Assembly: GCA_002436415.1 (NCBI GenBank) | Contig: DJMA01000005.1 | Span: 65,166-129,165, forward strand | Direction: 5' to 3' | Length of the DNA: 64,000 nucleotides | Source of the DNA: Bdellovibrionaceae bacterium UBA6502 | Lineage (GTDB): Bacteria; Bdellovibrionota; Bdellovibrionia; Bdellovibrionales; UBA840 | Part shown: piece after piece, positions 44,816 through 54,408 of the stretch | How the letters are laid out: the number at the start of each line of letters is the position of its first letter | Numbering within the stretch: the stretch's first letter is position 1 | Notes under the pieces: generated by a model | The model's database searches: none | The model's input: the letters and a program-made list of their open reading frames with translations, nothing else | Told to the model about the DNA's origin: nothing | Translations under genes and position numbers: made by a program

Positions 44816-45229
44816 CTAATTATTAGACCCAAAGGCTGCCAAGACTTCTTTTTCAGTCATACAATGGGTTTCATTGGCAAAGCTATAGCTTTCTGGTTTT
44901 GCATCAATGAAGACTTGTAGACTAAAATCAAAGTCTTCGTTTCCATCAATTGTACCTAAATTAAAGTTGCAAAAATCCACTTCTCTCATTCTATAAAACA
45001 GATTTGTCCCACAGGATTTACAAAATCCCCTCTCCGCCCAATCACTTGATTGATAGCTTTGAATGTTTTCCTCTCCCTCAAATGAGACATCGCCCATACT
45101 CTGAACCACGAAAGCAGGGCCACCACCCCATTTCCTACACATCGAACAATGACAAACACCAAAGTTTTTATTTTCTGCTGAAAAAGAAAATTTCACTGAC
45201 TTACAAAGACAACTTCCTGTTAATTTCAT
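44816..45229 (-). CDS. GFA-family zinc protein
   Basis: 137 residues from the ATG at 45229, seven bases after GAGG; another ATG two codons upstream is too close to it. The glutathione-dependent formaldehyde-activating (GFA/CENP-V) fold is shown by its cysteines: SCLC near the N-terminus, CHCSMCRK (about 26-32) and FCKSCGTNLF (about 70-80), which bind two zinc ions. Most members have no proven activity, so formaldehyde chemistry should not be assumed. The TAG stop lies right at the edge of MITE copy 3. The fadIJ terminator lies just upstream of its start. Confidence 0.85.
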   Translation of the reverse strand: MKLTGSCLCKSVKFSFSAENKNFGVCHCSMCRKWGGGPAFVVQSMGDVSFEGEENIQSYQSSDWAERGFCKSCGTNLFYRMREVDFCNFNLGTIDGNEDFDFSLQVFIDAKPESYSFANETHCMTEKEVLAAFGSNN

Positions 45230-45240
45230 ATCCATACCTC

Positions 45241-45264
45241 AAAAAAAAGGAGCCCGAAAGCTCC
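45241..45264 (-). terminator. Rho-independent terminator of the fadI-fadJ operon
   Basis: GGAGC (45249-45253) and GCTCC (45260-45264) with a short loop, followed on the minus strand by eight T. It lies nine bases past the fadJ stop and directly before the GFA gene, so part of GFA expression may come from readthrough. Confidence 0.85.
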
Positions 45265-45273
45265 CTTAGTAAC

Positions 45274-47418
45274 CTAAAATTTATCGTAAAACTTTTCGTT
45301 TCCATCGGCCATCTTCATTAGGCTTTCTGCTGGCTTGAATCTTGCCCCTACATCATCAGCAAACCTTAATAGTTCGTCAGTGATTTTACGAGTTCCAATG
45401 CTATCGGCGTACTTCATTAGTCCACCTTTAAATGGAGGAAAACCTGTCCCCATGATCATTGCTAAATCCACTTCCTCGGCCTTTTCAACGATTTTATCAT
45501 CTACCAAAGCGCGAACAGCTTCATTTAACATCGCAAAGATACCACGGTTAACACAAAGCTCTGCATTGTAAGGATTGGTCGGAGTACTCAAACCTAGATC
45601 TTTGTAAACACTCTGATCTAGCTCTAGCTTCTTTCCTTTTTCATCGTATAGATAAAAACCTTTTTGATTCTTCTTACCCAAACGACCCGTTTCCATGATT
45701 TTCGACATTAGTGGGCTCGGCTTCGCACGCTCACCAAAAGCTTCATGGAAAATCTTAGCCACTTTAACTGAAACATCGATACCAACTTCATCGATCAAAT
45801 GAAATGGACCCATTGGCATTCCAAATTTTAAGTAGTATTTGTCAACCTCTTCGATGCTCATACCTTCTTCTAATAAGTACATTGCCTCATTTAGATAAGG
45901 AAGCAAAAGGCGATTTACCAAAAAGCCCGGTCCATCTTTTACCACTACAGGAAATTTTCCCATCTTTTTAGATAAGTCAAAAATAGTTGCTGTAGTAACA
46001 TCAGAAGTCTTTTCTCCTCGAATCACTTCTACCAAAGGCATTTTGTGAACTGGATTAAAAAAGTGCATCCCACCAAAATTCTCTGGCTTCGGATGTCCTT
46101 TAGCCATTTCTGTTACACTTAAAGACGATGTGTTCGTAGCGATAATAGCGTCTTCAGGCATATGCTTAGCTGTTTCGCCAATTACACTTTGCTTGATCTT
46201 CATATCTTCTACGATAGCTTCTACAACTAGATCCATACGACCAAAACCAGCGTAATCTGTTCCACCAGAAACTCGACCCATTTTTTCTTTAAACTCAAAT
46301 TTCGTCATACGACGACGTTTTAATTTCTTTTCCCAAATGGAAGCTGCCGCAACAAATGCTTTTGAAAGTGCGTCGTTATTTAAATCTTTCACTCGCACTT
46401 CAATGCCTTTATCGGCACCTAGTTGAGCAATACCGCCACCCATAGTACCGGCACCTAAAACACCCATATTTTTAATAGCTTTTGGTTTCACATCTTTGTC
46501 GTGAACACCTGTTTGCTTTTTGATACTTTCAGTCATAAAGAAAATATGGATTAAGTTTTTAGAAATATCCGTAATTGCTACTTCACTAAAAAGACTCGCC
46601 TCAATGTCTAAGGCTTTTTCACGATTACTCATACCGTAAGTTTTCTTAACCGCTTCAAGAGCCTTCAAAGGAGCTGGGTAATGTCCTTTCGTGTTTTTCT
46701 TAACCATCTTTTCTGCCTGGTTAAAAACAACAAACTTAGCAGGTCCTTCTAATAAGCCTGGTACAAAACCTTTGGCTTGGAACTTTTTCTTACGCTTTCC
46801 TTTGCCTGCTACTTCTAATACCTTCTTAATCGCAGCTTCTTCTAACATCGATTGAGGAACTACATCATCCACCAAACCAATCTTCTTCGCTTTGCGACTA
46901 TCAACAGCCTTACCCGCTAAAATAATGTCTAGAGCAGCTTGAATTCCAACAACGCGTGGTAATCTAACACAACCACCAAAACCAGGGATAATCCCTAATT
47001 GAACTTCAGGCAAACCGATTCTAGTGCTTTTATCGTCAGTACAAATTCGGTAATCACAAGCAAGGGCCATCTCACAGCCCCCACCCATACAAGCTCCATG
47101 GATAGCAACAACCACTGGAAATGGTAGGTCTTCAAATTTTGATAAAATTCTTTGTCCCTCTGCTGCTTTTTGTTTTGCATCCGCAGGTTCAACAATATCT
47201 TTAATTTCATTGATGTCAGCACCGGCAATAAAAATCTTTGGTTTGCGAGAAATCACAACCAAACCTTTGTATTTAGCACTCATCATTTTTTCTAACATCT
47301 CATCGAAATGCTGCATCACTGGAGTGGAGAACTTATTCACCTTCTCCCCAGCAAGATCCAATTCTAAAACAGCGACTCCGTCTTCTCTTTCAATTACGTT
47401 AATTCCTTCTACAGCCAT
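45274..47418 (-). CDS. fadJ: Fatty-acid oxidation complex alpha subunit (enoyl-CoA hydratase / 3-hydroxyacyl-CoA dehydrogenase)
   Basis: 714 residues from the ATG at 47418, which follows the fadI stop after one base and has GAGG before it. The N-terminal crotonase domain has FIAGADINEI, GGGCEMALACD and GLPEVQLGIIPGFGG (both catalytic Glu kept). The dehydrogenase Rossmann domain starts near residue 320 (GVLGAGTMGGGIAQ), with the active-site segment GMHFFNPVHKMPLVE and PGFLVNRLLLPYLNEA. Two C-terminal helical domains complete the usual length. It carries out steps two and three of beta-oxidation and pairs with FadI. Confidence 0.93.
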   Translation of the reverse strand: MAVEGINVIEREDGVAVLELDLAGEKVNKFSTPVMQHFDEMLEKMMSAKYKGLVVISRKPKIFIAGADINEIKDIVEPADAKQKAAEGQRILSKFEDLPFPVVVAIHGACMGGGCEMALACDYRICTDDKSTRIGLPEVQLGIIPGFGGCVRLPRVVGIQAALDIILAGKAVDSRKAKKIGLVDDVVPQSMLEEAAIKKVLEVAGKGKRKKKFQAKGFVPGLLEGPAKFVVFNQAEKMVKKNTKGHYPAPLKALEAVKKTYGMSNREKALDIEASLFSEVAITDISKNLIHIFFMTESIKKQTGVHDKDVKPKAIKNMGVLGAGTMGGGIAQLGADKGIEVRVKDLNNDALSKAFVAAASIWEKKLKRRRMTKFEFKEKMGRVSGGTDYAGFGRMDLVVEAIVEDMKIKQSVIGETAKHMPEDAIIATNTSSLSVTEMAKGHPKPENFGGMHFFNPVHKMPLVEVIRGEKTSDVTTATIFDLSKKMGKFPVVVKDGPGFLVNRLLLPYLNEAMYLLEEGMSIEEVDKYYLKFGMPMGPFHLIDEVGIDVSVKVAKIFHEAFGERAKPSPLMSKIMETGRLGKKNQKGFYLYDEKGKKLELDQSVYKDLGLSTPTNPYNAELCVNRGIFAMLNEAVRALVDDKIVEKAEEVDLAMIMGTGFPPFKGGLMKYADSIGTRKITDELLRFADDVGARFKPAESLMKMADGNEKFYDKF

Positions 47419-47419
47419 C

Positions 47420-48715
47420 TTACGCCTCTTTCTCAATGATCATTGATCCACCTTGGCCACCACCAATACATAGAGTAGCTAAACCAAACTGAACATCACT
47501 TCTACGTTGCATTTCTTTCATAAGAGTCAATACCAAACGAGTTCCCGTGGTTCCCACTGGGTGCCCTAGGGCAATGGCTCCACCATTTACGTTTAAGATA
47601 TCATCAGAAACTTCACCAACTGCTTTGCTCAAGCCTAATTTTTCTTGAGCATACTTATCGGAGGCAAAAGCCTCTTGGCAGCCAATTACTTGAGCGGCGA
47701 AAGCCTCATTTAACTCAACAAGTCCCATGTCTTTTAACTCAAGACCAGCGCGCTTCAAAGCAACTGGAGTTGAATGTACAGGGCCTAATCCCATTCGACT
47801 TGGTTCACAACCGGCAAATGCGTAAGACTTAATACTCGCGATAGGCTCATAACCTAAACTCTCGGCTTTTTCTCGACTCATCAATAACATCATGGCCGCA
47901 CCATCTGTGATCGGACAAGAGTTACCTGCTGTGATCGTTCCATACTTTTTGTCAAAGAAAGGTCTTAACTTTTGCAAAGCTTCAATGGTTTGCTCAGCAC
48001 GAGGTCCAACATCTTCTTCCACAACTTTTTTGTACTTTGGTGGTAAAAACACTGGAGTCATTTCTTGCGCTAATTTCTCATGAGCAGCCGTGGCTCGTTG
48101 GTGTGAACGAAGAGCAAATTCATCTTGGCGAACTCTTGAAATAGCAAAGTCTTTTGCGATGTTTTCCGCCGTCTGTCCCATATTAATACCAACAAAAGGA
48201 TCTGTTAAACCTTCCATTAGAGTAATTCTAGGTTTTAAAAACTTTAATTTAAACTCGCTCAAAAGACTTAGCTTAGCACCTGTCGTTCGTGCTTTTTGCA
48301 AATTCATCATGAAGTCAGTGAAGCCTTTGTTAAAAACTAAAGGCATCTGTGACATGCTTTCTGTTCCACCAGCCAAAATTACATCGGCAGTCCCTGATTT
48401 AATTCGTTCGTATCCACTGGCTATACTCTCTAGAGCTGAAGCACAGTTTCTGTGAACTGTAAAAGCAGAAACATTTTGTGGAACCCCTGAATTTAATGCC
48501 ACTACTCTTGAAATATTAACGGCATCACTCGGTGTTCCTGTATTACCAATGATTACCTCATCTACTTGATTCACATCTAAATCTGTTTTGGCAATAAGTT
48601 CTGTTAGTGCTACTTTTCCTAATTCGCTAGCGTGCACTTCCGCTAGTTTCGTTCCGGCTTTTGCGAAAGGTGTTCTAACCCCTTCTACAATTACCACATC
48701 ACGTGGGTTTCCCAT
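47420..48715 (-). CDS. fadI: 3-ketoacyl-CoA thiolase, beta subunit of the fatty-acid oxidation complex
   Basis: 431-residue thiolase. The acyl-accepting Cys91 lies in VHRNCASALES, the catalytic His in NGGAIALGHPVG, and the second Cys in LCIGGGQGGS. The insertion after GGTESMSQMPL (KARTTGAKLS...) makes it FadI-like rather than FadA-like. It releases acetyl-CoA in the last step of each cycle. AAGGAG stands before the ATG, a good promoter lies upstream, and it is coupled to fadJ. An electron-transfer partner is absent from the window. Confidence 0.93.
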   Translation of the reverse strand: MGNPRDVVIVEGVRTPFAKAGTKLAEVHASELGKVALTELIAKTDLDVNQVDEVIIGNTGTPSDAVNISRVVALNSGVPQNVSAFTVHRNCASALESIASGYERIKSGTADVILAGGTESMSQMPLVFNKGFTDFMMNLQKARTTGAKLSLLSEFKLKFLKPRITLMEGLTDPFVGINMGQTAENIAKDFAISRVRQDEFALRSHQRATAAHEKLAQEMTPVFLPPKYKKVVEEDVGPRAEQTIEALQKLRPFFDKKYGTITAGNSCPITDGAAMMLLMSREKAESLGYEPIASIKSYAFAGCEPSRMGLGPVHSTPVALKRAGLELKDMGLVELNEAFAAQVIGCQEAFASDKYAQEKLGLSKAVGEVSDDILNVNGGAIALGHPVGTTGTRLVLTLMKEMQRRSDVQFGLATLCIGGGQGGSMIIEKEA

Positions 48716-48767
48716 GTTGCACTCCTTCGAGGATTAAATAAATTATGAAAGCTAAGTTAGCGAAATA

Positions 48768-48796
48768 ATTATCCTAATTCAGTATCATCATGGCAA
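48768..48796 (-). promoter_or_regulatory. Promoter of the fadI-fadJ operon
   Basis: On the minus strand TTGCCA (48796-48791), 17-base spacer, GATAAT (48773-48768, 5 of 6), about 50 bases before the ATG. No FadR-type palindrome was recognised around it. Confidence 0.65.
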
Positions 48797-48977
48797 CTGA
48801 TTTCGTGAATTGCTAAGTTTATCACAACGCATAAGACATGGGCATTTCAGGGGCTTTCATAAGCTTTGCCAATTTTTATAACTAAAACTGACGTTTTTTG
48901 TCCAATGTCGCTTATTTATCAATCAGGAGCGTTTAAATGCCTAGTAGAGCGGCCCGCGCTTTGCTATTAAATACATT

Positions 48978-49856
48978 GTGAATTTGAAGTTTCCCCCTAT
49001 TCTTTTTTCAATCTTAATAAGTATTTTGCTTCCTTTACAGGGAGCAGCTGCAGTCCTATGCATTGAAAGCGCCGAGAAAGACGGCTTATCTTTAAACGAA
49101 GTTAACATTGAAATGGGCGCTTCTTTCTTTTTAACAAAAAAATCAAAACTTTCTAATGCCTGGCAAAGTCTAATTAAGACATTGTCTGAAGACATGAAAA
49201 AATCACCAGACCTAATTAACAAAGAAAGAAAAGAAACGGAAAAATACCTAAGCATACGCTTTCAACAAGTAACTGAGGCCTTAAAACTTAGCGATGATCT
49301 AAAAGCTGATTTACTTTTAATATTAGGTACGGACACAAGCATTCCAAGAACTAAAAAACCTGGCCCTGTAGCAAAAATGTTTTTGCCTTCCCTAGGAATC
49401 TATAATTTTGTAGACAACAGAGAGTTTAGGATGGAAATAGACCCAGCCCATTCCTTACTAAATTTAATAAAAGTGAGTGACTTAAAAACAGAGACTAATT
49501 TTGTTGAAGCTATGAAAAGCCGAGCCATTTCACTTTCGGCCGCAAAACTACTGGCTAATTTAAATACAAGCCGAGCCTGGAAAAACTTTGGCTTACTCTA
49601 TATTACAAGCAAGGAAGATTTACGTAACTCCCCTAGTCCCAGACAAAATGGTTACAACTCCTTTGACTATGAATTAACGAAAATCGCATCGACTAACAAT
49701 CGCCTAGATCCTAATGGTCAAAAAGAACTCGGCCTATACCAAGCCCGAGAGATTCTAGAAAAAATAATGGATACTCATGGCATTCCTTTAGAAAACTCCA
49801 TAGAGTCTATTGATAATATTATACTAGACATTCGCGCCGCGAATATAGGCGCCTAA
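48978..49856 (+). CDS. Exported protein of unknown function
   Basis: 292 residues from a GTG at 48978. There is no Shine-Dalgarno; instead TGcTATTAA, an extended -10 box, ends seven bases before the GTG, so the mRNA may be leaderless. A signal peptide (MNLKFPPILFSILISILLPLQGAAA) is followed by VLCIESAEKDG, the Cys-x-x-Ser motif of the group. The rest is helical. No family recognised. It is nearly contiguous with the convergent antiporter gene (three bases between stops). Confidence 0.6.
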   Translation: MNLKFPPILFSILISILLPLQGAAAVLCIESAEKDGLSLNEVNIEMGASFFLTKKSKLSNAWQSLIKTLSEDMKKSPDLINKERKETEKYLSIRFQQVTEALKLSDDLKADLLLILGTDTSIPRTKKPGPVAKMFLPSLGIYNFVDNREFRMEIDPAHSLLNLIKVSDLKTETNFVEAMKSRAISLSAAKLLANLNTSRAWKNFGLLYITSKEDLRNSPSPRQNGYNSFDYELTKIASTNNRLDPNGQKELGLYQAREILEKIMDTHGIPLENSIESIDNIILDIRAANIGA

Positions 49857-49859
49857 GCC

Positions 49860-51629
49860 CTAAGAGGCGCTATCGTCTTCCATATCTTGGCGAAGAATCT
49901 GATCCAGCTCATCCATAAAAGAGCTAGTGATAGAGATCATTTGTTTTTCATCATCAATAATGTCTAACTGCTTGCGCAGAATCTTTTCATCGTGGGAGCG
50001 AAACAATGCCAATTTTCGATTGATTTGCTCTCTAATTCCACCTCGGCTCAGCAAAACTTCCTTTGCCACTTCGAGACTTGTTAGATAGGTTTCACGGTGA
50101 ACATTTTCAATGCCTAACTTTAGTAAGTCGATGGCGTGTTTTCGGTTCCTAACTCGTGCAATGATTTCTAGATTTGGAAAGTACTCTTTTACCATCTTGG
50201 CTGTAGCCACACTTGTTACTGGATCATCGATGGCTAGGACGAAAATTTTTGCTTTCTCTCCACCAGCGGACTCAACAATATCGTGACGAGAAGCATCTCC
50301 ATAAAATATTTTTGTCCCATACTTTCGAGCAATATCTACTTGCGCGGCACTATGCTCTAAAACTGTAAAGGCGACTTTTTGGGAACGCAAAAATCGAGAA
50401 ACAATTTGTCCAAAACGCCCGTAACCGGCGATGATCACCTCTACCTCTTCATCTGATTTAGAATCGTAAGGCCGCTCTGTGATGTCTGAGTAACTTCGTA
50501 TGTACTTTTGGTTTAAAGCAAACAAGGCAGGAGTAACAGCCATACTAATCGTTACCACCGCATTTAAAATCGCAGCCGTCTCATCATCAAATAAAGAAAA
50601 ACTCGCCGCCGACGCAAATAACACAAAGGCAAACTCACCGCCTTGAGGCAAAGTAAAAGCTATGTTTCTGGCTGATTCCTTTGGAAATTTAAAGGCCATG
50701 GCCAAGCCAAAAACGATTAAGTTTTTAATCAGCATAAAGGCGATCAATAAGCCTGCAACTTCCAATGGTTTTGCCAATAATATATTAAAGTCCAAACTCA
50801 TTCCTACTGCCATAAAGAACAGTCCTAACAGTAGGCCTTTAAAAGCACTCAGATTACTCTCTAGTTCATGACGATACTCAGAGTTTGCAAGCAACACGCC
50901 TGCTAAAAAGGCCCCTGTACCCATAGATAAACCGGCCTCTTCCATGATCACCGCTGATCCGAGAACAACCAACAAACTGACTGCGGTAAACACCTCCTGC
51001 ACACGCGCTCTAGCAATGAAATGAAAGATATGTCTAATGGCAAAAATCCCCACAGCAATGAAAGCAATGATGATCGCAAAAGTCTTTCCCACCCCCAACC
51101 AACTAGCACCCGCACTCGCCCCTGCAAGCACTGGCACCAAAGTAATTAAAGGCACCACAGCGATGTCTTGAAAAAGCAAAATAGAAAAAGTCCCTTGGCC
51201 ATGAAGGGTTTTTAATTGATGCTTCTCTTCTAAAATTTGCAAACAAAAAGCCGTTGAACTTAAAGCTAGCCCGAAGCCCGCGACAAAGGAAACTGCTAGA
51301 GAAAAACCCAATAAATGACCGATCCCAGTAAACACTCCACCAGTTAAAAACATCTGGCTCAAGCCTAAACCAAAGACCTCTTTGCGCATTGCCCATAGTC
51401 TTGATGGCTCTAATTCTAGTCCGATCAAAAACAAAAGAAAAACCACTCCTAATTCGGAAAAATGTAAAATGGACTTAGGCTCGGTAATAAGACTAAGAAA
51501 CTCAGGACCAATGACTGCGCCTGCGAAAAGATAAGCTAAAATTGCACCCACACCAAAATATCGAAAGATAGGTACAAACAAAACAGCTGCAAACAAAAGT
51601 GTGATTAATTCTTGAAGGAGGCTATGCAT
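49860..51629 (-). CDS. Kef-type (CPA2) cation:proton antiporter with TrkA-N domain
   Basis: 589 residues from the ATG at 51629; the frame is open to 51740 but the added residues are not membrane-like, and the TGgTAAAGT box seven bases before this ATG suggests a leaderless start. Twelve or so hydrophobic helices form the exchanger (LAYLFAGAVIGPEFL, FLLFLIGLELEP, LSSTAFCLQILEE). A Rossmann TrkA-N domain follows (about 390-510, IAGYGRFGQIVSRFL, GDASRHDI, AIDD), then an acidic tail. It moves K+ or Na+ against H+ and is gated by nucleotide or glutathione adducts in KefB/C; glutathione sensing is not certain here. Confidence 0.88.
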   Translation of the reverse strand: MHSLLQELITLLFAAVLFVPIFRYFGVGAILAYLFAGAVIGPEFLSLITEPKSILHFSELGVVFLLFLIGLELEPSRLWAMRKEVFGLGLSQMFLTGGVFTGIGHLLGFSLAVSFVAGFGLALSSTAFCLQILEEKHQLKTLHGQGTFSILLFQDIAVVPLITLVPVLAGASAGASWLGVGKTFAIIIAFIAVGIFAIRHIFHFIARARVQEVFTAVSLLVVLGSAVIMEEAGLSMGTGAFLAGVLLANSEYRHELESNLSAFKGLLLGLFFMAVGMSLDFNILLAKPLEVAGLLIAFMLIKNLIVFGLAMAFKFPKESARNIAFTLPQGGEFAFVLFASAASFSLFDDETAAILNAVVTISMAVTPALFALNQKYIRSYSDITERPYDSKSDEEVEVIIAGYGRFGQIVSRFLRSQKVAFTVLEHSAAQVDIARKYGTKIFYGDASRHDIVESAGGEKAKIFVLAIDDPVTSVATAKMVKEYFPNLEIIARVRNRKHAIDLLKLGIENVHRETYLTSLEVAKEVLLSRGGIREQINRKLALFRSHDEKILRKQLDIIDDEKQMISITSSFMDELDQILRQDMEDDSAS

Positions 51630-52116
51630 AGATAAAACTTTACCAGCAAAATAAAACTCTAAGTAGTGAATAGAAATTTTAAGTGAAAAAACCAGAGAAA
51701 GATCGAAGTCTGATCTTTCCACAAGCAATTCCCAGAACAAGATTCATTTTTTGAACAGTCCCACCAGAAAAAACGAAGCCTTTGCCTCCTACACACTCAA
51801 AAACCCGAGGCCTAAAAAAGAGACTTACAAAACAAAATACTTTTAAAAGAAGCTCTTTTTAGTGACCAAAAAAACATAGCTGTGTGCCGAAAAAATCACA
51901 GCCAATCACTGATTTTACAAAATTAAGAATTCTTCACACAGGCTGCCAGCAAGCTAGGCAAATGCCCTTGACGAAGACACATATTGCAGTGCATAGAGAT
52001 TCACCGCCAAAGCCCATTATGTTAGGTTTAGGTGTTAAATTTTTTTAGAAATCTTGGATATTTACAGTTTTGTGCACAGAAGATTTTTGTTCTCACAAAA
52101 CCAGATTGGAAATGTT
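51630..52116. other. Divergent intergenic region
   Basis: Between the antiporter (-) and maeB (+). A -35-like TTGACG lies at 51968-51973 without a convincing -10 box at 17 bases. CTGTGTG (51880-51886) and CACACAG (51935-51941) face each other across 48 bases. Short open frames at both ends are upstream extensions of the flanking genes and are not called. Nothing else was recognised. Confidence 0.4.
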
Positions 52117-54408
52117 ATGGAAATTAATAAAGAAGCCCTTGAATATCACCAAAACGGACGCCCTGGTAAAATTGAAGTAGTCGCCACAAAAGCCTGTGAC
52201 ACCGCTAAAGCCCTAAGCTTGGCTTATAGCCCCGGCGTTGCTTCTCCTTGTATGGAAATCGCTAGAAACCCAGAAGAGGCTTACAAATACACGAGTCGTG
52301 GAAACCTAGTGGCTGTTATCAGTAATGGAACAGCAGTATTGGGCTTAGGAGATATTGGTCCTCTTGCTTCCAAACCAGTGATGGAAGGAAAGGGAATCCT
52401 TTTTAAAAAGTTTGCAGACATTGATGTATTCGATATCGAAGTAGATACCACTGACGTGGATGAGTTTGTAAATACAGTTTCTAAATTAGGTCCAACCTTT
52501 GGGGGGATTAACCTAGAAGACATCAAAGCTCCAGAATGCTTTGAAATCGAAAAAGCTCTACAAGAAAAAATGGACATTCCTGTTTTTCACGACGACCAAC
52601 ATGGTACGGCCATTGTAAGTGCGGCCGCCTTGTTAAACGCTGTTGAGTTGCAAGGAAAAAAACTAGATCAAATCAAACTAGTGGTAAATGGTGCGGGAGC
52701 CAGCGCACAGGCTTGTGCAAAGCTTTTCATTAGCCTTGGAGTTAAAAAAGAAAACCTTTGTATGTGTGACTCCAGAGGAACCATTTACCTTGGTAGAAAA
52801 GAAGGCATGAATAAATACAAAGAGCAGTTTGCAGTAGAAACAAAAGCCAGAAACCTAACGGAGGCTTTGGTTGGTGCAGACGTTTTTGTAGGCTTAAGCG
52901 TGGCTGGGGCAGTAACTCCAGAAATGTTAAAAGCAATGGCCGAAAAACCAATTGTTTTCGCTATGGCAAACCCAGAGCCTGAAATCTTACCTTCCGAGGC
53001 GAGAAAGGTTCGTGATGATATTATCATGGCCACAGGTCGCTCTGATTTCCCTAACCAAGTAAACAACGTTCTTGGCTTTCCGTTTATCTTCCGTGGCGCT
53101 TTGGATGTTCGAGCTAAAAAAATTAACGAAGAAATGAAACTAGCAGCCGTTCACGCGATCGCTAAACTTGCTCGTGAGGATGTTCCTGAGTCCGTTTCCG
53201 CTTCTTATAGTGATGAACAATTTAGTTTTGGTCCTGAATACATCATTCCAAAGCCTTTTGATCCACGAGTCCTTCTATGGGTCGCACCAGCAGTTGCTAA
53301 GGCAGCCATTGAATCAGGAGTCGCACAAAAAGAATTAAAAGACTTTGACCTTTACCGTGACCAACTAGAGGCACAGTTTGGTCCTGCTAAGGCTTTTGTA
53401 CGAAATGCTATTAACAAAGTTCAGGCACGACGCAATGGCGATGAAAAAACCAAAATTGTATTTCCTGATGCCACTAGCGTTCGAGTTTTAAAAGCAGCAC
53501 AGGAAATCATCGATGAAAACATCGCCACCCCAATATTGATTGGTTACCCAGACCAAGTTAGAGAAAAAATTAAAGAGTGTGAGCTAGATCGCCTAGATCA
53601 AGTACAAATTGTTCACCCTTCACAGAGCCCTCACTTTGAAAGCTATGTGGATGAATTCTATGGCCGTCGAAAACGCAAAGGGGTTACCTGGAATGAAGCC
53701 TCTCGTTTAATGAGTGATCCAAATTATTTTGCTGCCATGATGGTAAATATGGGTGATGCGGATGCCGTTATCGCTGGAGCAACTCAAAACTATAAAGACG
53801 CGGTAAAACCAATTTTGAAAACCATTGGCGCGGCAAAGCCTGGTGTAATTGCTGGTATGACTATATTACTCGTGGATGATCGAGTTTTATTTTTCACTGA
53901 CACCACTGTTAACATTGATCCCAATGCAGAACAGCTTGCAGAAATTTCTGCACTCGCAGCGGAAGTTTGTCAGTATTTTGAAATGAAACCTAGAATTGCA
54001 ATGTTGAGCTACTCCAGCTTCACTGCCTTTGGAGAGTCTCCAAAGAAAATGCAAGAAGCGGCAAGACTTGTTAAAGAGCGATACCCAGAACTAGAGGTTG
54101 ATGGAGAAATGCAGGCTGACATCGCAGTTAATGCTGATCTAATGAAATCTATTTTTCCTTTTAGTGGTTTAAGCAATGACGCAAACATTTTAGTATTCCC
54201 TAACCTAGATTCTGGAAACATTAGCTACAAACTGATTCAACATTTAGGAAACGCAAAAGTAATTGGACCATTTTTAATGGGTTTACGACGACCAGCTCAC
54301 GTTCTACAAAGAACTTGTAAAGTGGAAGAAATCGTTCACACCGCTGCGCTCACTGCCCTACAGGTACAGGCAAATAAAACCCGTAAAGAAAGTCTTAAAA
54401 GCATTTAG
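52117..54408 (+). CDS. maeB: NADP-dependent malic enzyme with phosphotransacetylase-like domain
   Basis: 763 residues from the ATG at 52117, where family homology begins (MEINKEALEYHQNGRPGKIEV). It oxidatively decarboxylates malate to pyruvate, making NADPH. The malic domain has SLAYSPGVASPC, FHDDQHGTAIV (metal binding), a Rossmann motif VNGAGASAQA and ATGRSDFPNQVNN. From about residue 440 comes a phosphotransacetylase-like regulatory domain (KIVFPDA...), known to bind acetyl-CoA in the E. coli enzyme and probably not catalytic. The next gene starts at the base after the stop, so maeB heads an operon with hflX. Confidence 0.95.
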   Translation: MEINKEALEYHQNGRPGKIEVVATKACDTAKALSLAYSPGVASPCMEIARNPEEAYKYTSRGNLVAVISNGTAVLGLGDIGPLASKPVMEGKGILFKKFADIDVFDIEVDTTDVDEFVNTVSKLGPTFGGINLEDIKAPECFEIEKALQEKMDIPVFHDDQHGTAIVSAAALLNAVELQGKKLDQIKLVVNGAGASAQACAKLFISLGVKKENLCMCDSRGTIYLGRKEGMNKYKEQFAVETKARNLTEALVGADVFVGLSVAGAVTPEMLKAMAEKPIVFAMANPEPEILPSEARKVRDDIIMATGRSDFPNQVNNVLGFPFIFRGALDVRAKKINEEMKLAAVHAIAKLAREDVPESVSASYSDEQFSFGPEYIIPKPFDPRVLLWVAPAVAKAAIESGVAQKELKDFDLYRDQLEAQFGPAKAFVRNAINKVQARRNGDEKTKIVFPDATSVRVLKAAQEIIDENIATPILIGYPDQVREKIKECELDRLDQVQIVHPSQSPHFESYVDEFYGRRKRKGVTWNEASRLMSDPNYFAAMMVNMGDADAVIAGATQNYKDAVKPILKTIGAAKPGVIAGMTILLVDDRVLFFTDTTVNIDPNAEQLAEISALAAEVCQYFEMKPRIAMLSYSSFTAFGESPKKMQEAARLVKERYPELEVDGEMQADIAVNADLMKSIFPFSGLSNDANILVFPNLDSGNISYKLIQHLGNAKVIGPFLMGLRRPAHVLQRTCKVEEIVHTAALTALQVQANKTRKESLKSI

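Noticed and set aside
51880..51941. CTGTGTG/CACACAG inverted repeat before maeB
   Set aside because: Too short for a 48-base spacing; expected by chance in a window of this size.
52281..53066. Three antisense frames of 69-98 codons within maeB
   Set aside because: Antisense shadows of a well-recognised coding region; no ribosome binding sites.
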